This document shows positions 6,886 to 9,780 of a stretch of 9,780 nucleotides of DNA, one piece after another. The notes under the pieces were generated by a model. It was not told where the DNA came from. It made no database searches and was given only the letters and a program-made list of their open reading frames with translations. The stretch spans positions 1-9,780 of the forward strand of contig JAJYNP010000353.1 of the NCBI GenBank assembly GCA_021786265.1, in the 5' to 3' direction. Made by a program: the position numbers and the translations under genes. The DNA is from Chloroflexota bacterium. GTDB taxonomy: Bacteria > Chloroflexota > Limnocylindria > Limnocylindrales > CSP1-4. Every line of letters starts with the position of its first letter. Position 1 is the first letter of the stretch.

Positions 6886-8133
6886 ATGCCACATCCCGAC
6901 CGCGACATTCGGCCCCGAGGCGCTGCCGCGCGATCGGAGGTTGAGGCGCGATCGAACGACCATCCCATGCTCCGCGCGGCGCCCCTCGCGGCGGCGCGCG
7001 CCCTTCTGCTCGGCCGCGTTGCGCCGTTGCCGGCCACGAGCGTTCCCCTCGCGGCCGCCCACGGGAGGATCCTGGCCAGCGACGTGCGGGCGCCACGCGC
7101 GGTTCCGGCGTTCGATAACAGCGCGATGGATGGGTACGCAGTACGGCTCGCGATGATGGAGCCTGCCGGCGTCGGGTGGCGCGTCCCGCTCAGCGAGGTG
7201 ACACCTATCTGCACCGGGCAACCCGTGCCACGAGGCGTCGACGCAGTCGTCCCACTCGAACGCGTCCGGGTCACGGGCTCATGGCTCGAGATCGACGGCG
7301 CGACGCAGCCGGGCGACCACATCCGTCCCGCGGGCGAGGAGTTTCGCGCCGGCGAGGTGGCCCTGTCGCGTGGCTCGTTGCTCTCTCCTGCCGCCCTGGG
7401 TCTGCTCTCCCTCCTCGGTTGCACGATGGTCGACGTGGTTCCCGCGCCGCGTGTCGCAATCCTGGTGACCGGCGACGAGGTCGTGGCTGCCGGCTCGCCG
7501 CTCCATCAGGGACAGGTCTACGATGCCAACGGCCCGCTGCTGGGGGGCCTGGTTGCGGAGGCCGGAGGGAGGCTGGTCGCACGTGAGCATGCACCCGACG
7601 ACGCTGCGCTGATCGGGGCCGCGACATCGCGGCTTGCCGCCGACAGCGACCTTGTCTGCACGAGCGGCGGCGCGTCGATCAGCAGCCGAGACCACATGTT
7701 CGCGACGCTCGCCGCCAGAGGCGACGTCCTGGTGCGTGAACTCATGATCAAACCCGGACGTCCGACCACGCTGGCGGTCGTCAGTGGCACACCGGTCGTC
7801 TCGCTTCCGGGCAATCCGTTCGCCCTGCTCGTCGGTTTCGAGGCCATCGCCCGACCGGCACTGCTTCGTCTCGCCGGGCGCCAGGCCGTCACCCGGGAAC
7901 AGCGCACGATTCCCGCAGCCACCGACATTGTCCGGGCAGGCGGCCGATTCGAGTTTCTGCCCGTTCGGATCGAGCTCGGGAGCGCAGGACCGCTCGCCTG
8001 GCCCCTCGAACACCGCGGTTCCGCGATGCTCGGTGGGATCGCAGGAAGTGGCTACGTCGCGCTGATACCGCCCGAGGTGGGAACTGTCCGGGCAGGTGAG
8101 CCACTCACCGTCGAGCGGTGGTCTGCGGACTAG
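6886..8133 (+). CDS. moeA: Molybdopterin molybdenumtransferase MoeA
   Basis: Inserts molybdate into adenylylated molybdopterin to form Mo-molybdopterin in the cytoplasm, the step before guanylylation for bis-MGD enzymes. It has 415 residues, normal for MoeA. Motifs in order: FDNSAMDGYAVR (76-87, near-invariant in MoeA), TGQPVPRGVDAVVPLE (110-125), IRPAGEEFRAGEV (146-158), VTGDEVV (194-200), YDANGPLL (212-219), TSGGASISSRDH (259-270, the MoeA/MogA loop, usually SSGGVSVGxxD) and KPGRP followed by SLPGNPFA (289-313). The domain order is that of MoeA, ending in the small beta-barrel. The ATG at 6886 has a G-rich run about 10 nt upstream; the alternative ATG at 6967 lacks a ribosome site but sits nearer the usual MoeA N-terminus, so the first 27 residues are uncertain. 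Its place in the operon suggests a copy dedicated to this enzyme. Confidence 0.95.
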   Translation: MPHPDRDIRPRGAAARSEVEARSNDHPMLRAAPLAAARALLLGRVAPLPATSVPLAAAHGRILASDVRAPRAVPAFDNSAMDGYAVRLAMMEPAGVGWRVPLSEVTPICTGQPVPRGVDAVVPLERVRVTGSWLEIDGATQPGDHIRPAGEEFRAGEVALSRGSLLSPAALGLLSLLGCTMVDVVPAPRVAILVTGDEVVAAGSPLHQGQVYDANGPLLGGLVAEAGGRLVAREHAPDDAALIGAATSRLAADSDLVCTSGGASISSRDHMFATLAARGDVLVRELMIKPGRPTTLAVVSGTPVVSLPGNPFALLVGFEAIARPALLRLAGRQAVTREQRTIPAATDIVRAGGRFEFLPVRIELGSAGPLAWPLEHRGSAMLGGIAGSGYVALIPPEVGTVRAGEPLTVERWSAD

Positions 8134-8134
8134 C

Positions 8135-8148
8135 CGCGGAGAACCGCG
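8135..8148. repeat. Small hairpin after moeA stop
   Basis: CGCGG (8135-8139) pairs with CCGCG (8144-8148) around AGAA in the 51-bp gap. There is no T-run. An alternative pairing across the stop codon (GCGG with CCGC) is also possible. Function unknown. Confidence 0.35.
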
Positions 8149-8184
8149 ACGCGGACATTCGTGAAACAACGTGGAGGCTTTTGA

Positions 8185-8442
8185 ATGCCGGAGGCACTCG
8201 ACCGGTTGGCGGCGAAGCTCGAATCGCGGCTCGGTCAACCGGATGCGCACCTGCACCTGAGCGCAGAGGACAGGACCGCGATCCTCGAGCTCACGGCGGT
8301 GGTCGCGCACGGCAGCGAGCGGACGAATGCGCCGCTGGCCGCGTTCCTGGTCGGGCGGTACACGGCGTTGCGCGGGACCGGTCAGCCAATTGATGCGCTC
8401 CTCGCGGACGCGCTGGCGGATGCTCGCGAGGTCTTCGGATGA
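8185..8442 (+). CDS. Small DUF6457-like protein in the molybdoenzyme operon
   Basis: 85 residues, mostly helical, with no signal or membrane segment. The central part (ILELTAVVAHGSERTNAPLA, then AFLVGRYTALRG) matches my memory of the DUF6457 domain, an uncharacterised helical domain often found as the C-terminal part of actinobacterial MobA-like nucleotidyltransferases, with the characteristic VAHGxxRxxAPLxxFLxG pattern. Here it stands alone. GGAGG (8173-8177) lies 7 nt before the ATG, and the stop overlaps the next start (ATGA), so it is translated with the TorD-like gene. Position between moeA and a molybdoenzyme chaperone suggests a role in molybdenum cofactor delivery or guanylylation, but that is inference from context. 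No catalytic residues are recognisable. Confidence 0.75.
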   Translation: MPEALDRLAAKLESRLGQPDAHLHLSAEDRTAILELTAVVAHGSERTNAPLAAFLVGRYTALRGTGQPIDALLADALADAREVFG

Positions 8443-9248
8443 GTCCCATCAGCGGCAGCGAAACTGATGACGAGCATGGGGCGGACTCCAGCGGGCTCCG
8501 GAGGGCGACGGAACTGCTGACGGGGACCGCGGGACGGCGCGGTCTCGGGTGGGGCACCCTGTCTGTGGCGCTCGAGTACCCGACCGCCGGACTCGCGGAG
8601 GCCCTGCGGTCCGGGGCACTCGCCGGCGACCTTGAGGCAGCCATCGCCTGGCTCGATCGGGATGGCGACCGTTTCGTCGCCCCCCTTGCGACGCTGCGCG
8701 ACGCTGGTCGGGAGGGCGCAAACGACGCCCCGGACGAGGTGCTGACGCGTCTGGAGATCGAGTACACGCGGCTGTTCGTGGGTCCGGGTCCAGTCCCTGT
8801 GTCGCCGTACGGATCCGTGTACCGCGACCGGGACCCCGTGTCGGGGAGGCCAACCCTGGCCGGGCCATCAACGCGGGCCGTGGAAGCCCTGTATGCGCAC
8901 TGCGAGCTGCGACCCTCCGCTCAACGGCGGGACATGCCCGATCACGTAGCTACCGAGCTCGAGTTCATGTACGTGCTCTGCCGCAGGGAGCGCGACGCAT
9001 GGGCCACGAAGGACGCGGCACAGGGCAAGGAACTCCGGCGGGCGCAGCAGGCGTTCGTCGCCGAGCACCTGCGGCCCTGGCTGCCGGATTTCTGCCAACG
9101 GCTAGCCGCCGCGGCGCGGGAGCCACTGTACGCCGCAATCGCCGGCTTCCTCAGCGCGTATCTGCTGGTCGAGTCCGGCACCGCGTATGCACACTCGCTG
9201 CAGGGCGTGTTCGCCGCGCCCTCGGGCGCGGGATCCGCCCGGCGGTAG
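8439..9248 (+). CDS. torD: TorD/DmsD-family molybdoenzyme maturation chaperone
   Basis: Cytoplasmic all-helical chaperone that binds the Tat signal and apo-form of a molybdoenzyme, holds it for cofactor loading and prevents premature export. It has 269 residues against the usual 180-230; the extra length is a polar N-terminal leader (first 25 or so) and a flexible C-terminal tail. Diagnostic segments are LEIEYTRLFVGPGPVPVSPYGSVYRD (105-130), which fits the family pattern E-Y/F-x-x-L-F-x-G-P with P-Y-x-S-V-Y, and the signature MPDHVATELEFMYVLC (166-181). It overlaps the DUF6457-like gene by 4 nt (ATGA), with GCGAGG 7 nt upstream. Its client is most likely the Tat-tagged catalytic subunit encoded at the head of the operon. 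Confidence 0.93.
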   Translation: MSPISGSETDDEHGADSSGLRRATELLTGTAGRRGLGWGTLSVALEYPTAGLAEALRSGALAGDLEAAIAWLDRDGDRFVAPLATLRDAGREGANDAPDEVLTRLEIEYTRLFVGPGPVPVSPYGSVYRDRDPVSGRPTLAGPSTRAVEALYAHCELRPSAQRRDMPDHVATELEFMYVLCRRERDAWATKDAAQGKELRRAQQAFVAEHLRPWLPDFCQRLAAAAREPLYAAIAGFLSAYLLVESGTAYAHSLQGVFAAPSGAGSARR

Positions 9249-9258
9249 GCGTGTGAGC

Positions 9259-9780
9259 ATGTCGCCGCCCCGAGATCGCACGCTGGTCGCTGTCTGCTCG
9301 GACCTTGTCGAGGACGATCCCCCCGGACGGGTGGCTCCGGAGCCCATGGGCGGTCATCCGCAGGAGATGGTCGTGGGGGTAGTCCCGGGGCTATGTCGCC
9401 GACCAGACCTGGCGGCCGAGGCGGTCCGCAGTGTGGGCGCCCACAGCGCCGGCGTCGTGGTCTGCGGTGGCGGAGCTGACCTCGCCGCCTACCGGGGATG
9501 GATGCGCGACGAGACAGGTCCTGTCCCCGTCGAAGCCATCTACGCCGGCCCGGCGGCACCGCGCTGGCCCTGGCTGACTGGTCCGCGGACAGCGGTGGCC
9601 CGGGCGGTGCTGGCGGGAAAGGTCGCGAGGGTGCGGGTCCATCCCCGCATCGCCGGTGGCACCGTCCGCCCGACCGAGGTTGGGCTGCTGGACGTTGTGC
9701 GGGGCGGGCTGGGTCCGCCACCGGCGTCGGCCGCGATCAACCAAGCCCGGTGCCTCGGGTCGCATTGCCAGCTTTGCCTG
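9259..9780 (+). CDS. Unrecognised protein with cysteine cluster at the cut end (partial, possible iron-sulfur protein)
   Basis: An open frame of 174 codons runs off the window without a stop. I do not recognise the family. Residues 8-14 and 37-72 form alternating hydrophobic strands and helices with isolated cysteines (C13, C46, C69), including VVVGVVPGLCRRPDLAAEAV and AGVVVCGGGADLA. This is loosely like the cysteine-bearing alpha/beta domain of MvhD or HdrA-type hydrogenase and heterodisulfide reductase partners, but too weak to call. The last visible residues, CLGSHCQLCL, give C165-x4-C170-x2-C173, reminiscent of the start of a ferredoxin cluster whose fourth cysteine would lie just beyond the window. 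The ATG at 9259 begins 11 bases after the torD stop; an in-frame GTG at 9253 is the alternative. Neither has a strong ribosome site. Likely the next gene of the same operon. Confidence 0.7.
   Translation, partial: MSPPRDRTLVAVCSDLVEDDPPGRVAPEPMGGHPQEMVVGVVPGLCRRPDLAAEAVRSVGAHSAGVVVCGGGADLAAYRGWMRDETGPVPVEAIYAGPAAPRWPWLTGPRTAVARAVLAGKVARVRVHPRIAGGTVRPTEVGLLDVVRGGLGPPPASAAINQARCLGSHCQLCL

Noticed and set aside
5872..7221. 449-codon minus-strand open frame opposite the NrfD-like gene and moeA
   Set aside because: It is highly charged and low in hydrophobic cores, and mirrors the codon pattern of the plus-strand genes. It is an antisense shadow.

Overview
The window reads as a GC-rich bacterial chromosome segment (roughly two thirds G+C by eye) that is almost fully coding. 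Genes have clear Shine-Dalgarno sites and tight junctions. The catalytic subunit has a twin-arginine signal, the regulator is a NarL-type two-component pair, and a small DUF6457-like protein of a kind I know mainly from actinobacterial MobA-type proteins is present. Together these suggest an Actinomycetota or Chloroflexota member. No rRNA or tRNA is present to settle this, so the lineage is inference only.

Layout. Positions 1-1710 hold a minus-strand two-component system: a soluble sensor histidine kinase (1710 to 571) and an overlapping LuxR/NarL-type response regulator (592 to the left edge, probably missing only its last few residues). A 356-bp divergent region (1711-2066) with several imperfect dyads separates it from a plus-strand operon. 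That operon encodes a Tat-exported DmsA-like molybdopterin oxidoreductase (2067-4583), a four-cluster ferredoxin-like electron-transfer subunit (4594-5478) and a NrfD/PsrC-type integral membrane quinone-interacting subunit (5479-6786). A strong 12-bp hairpin follows (6813-6854). Next come moeA for molybdenum insertion (6886-8133), a DUF6457-like small protein (8185-8442), a TorD/DmsD-type chaperone (8439-9248), and an open reading frame that runs off the right edge and carries a cysteine cluster at its cut end (9259-9780).

How it fits together. The three structural genes make a complex iron-sulfur molybdoenzyme. The catalytic and iron-sulfur subunits would be exported folded through Tat and anchored by the NrfD-like protein, exchanging electrons with the quinone pool. 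MoeA (molybdate insertion), TorD (cofactor-loading and Tat proofreading) and perhaps the DUF6457-like protein serve maturation. The divergent histidine kinase and response regulator are the obvious candidates for control. The substrate cannot be read from the sequence. The catalytic subunit looks DmsA-like, but the region that supplies the protein ligand to molybdenum has an Asp-Thr pair where DmsA has serines, so dimethyl sulfoxide should not be assumed. No mobile element, CRISPR array, RNA gene or frameshift was recognised.
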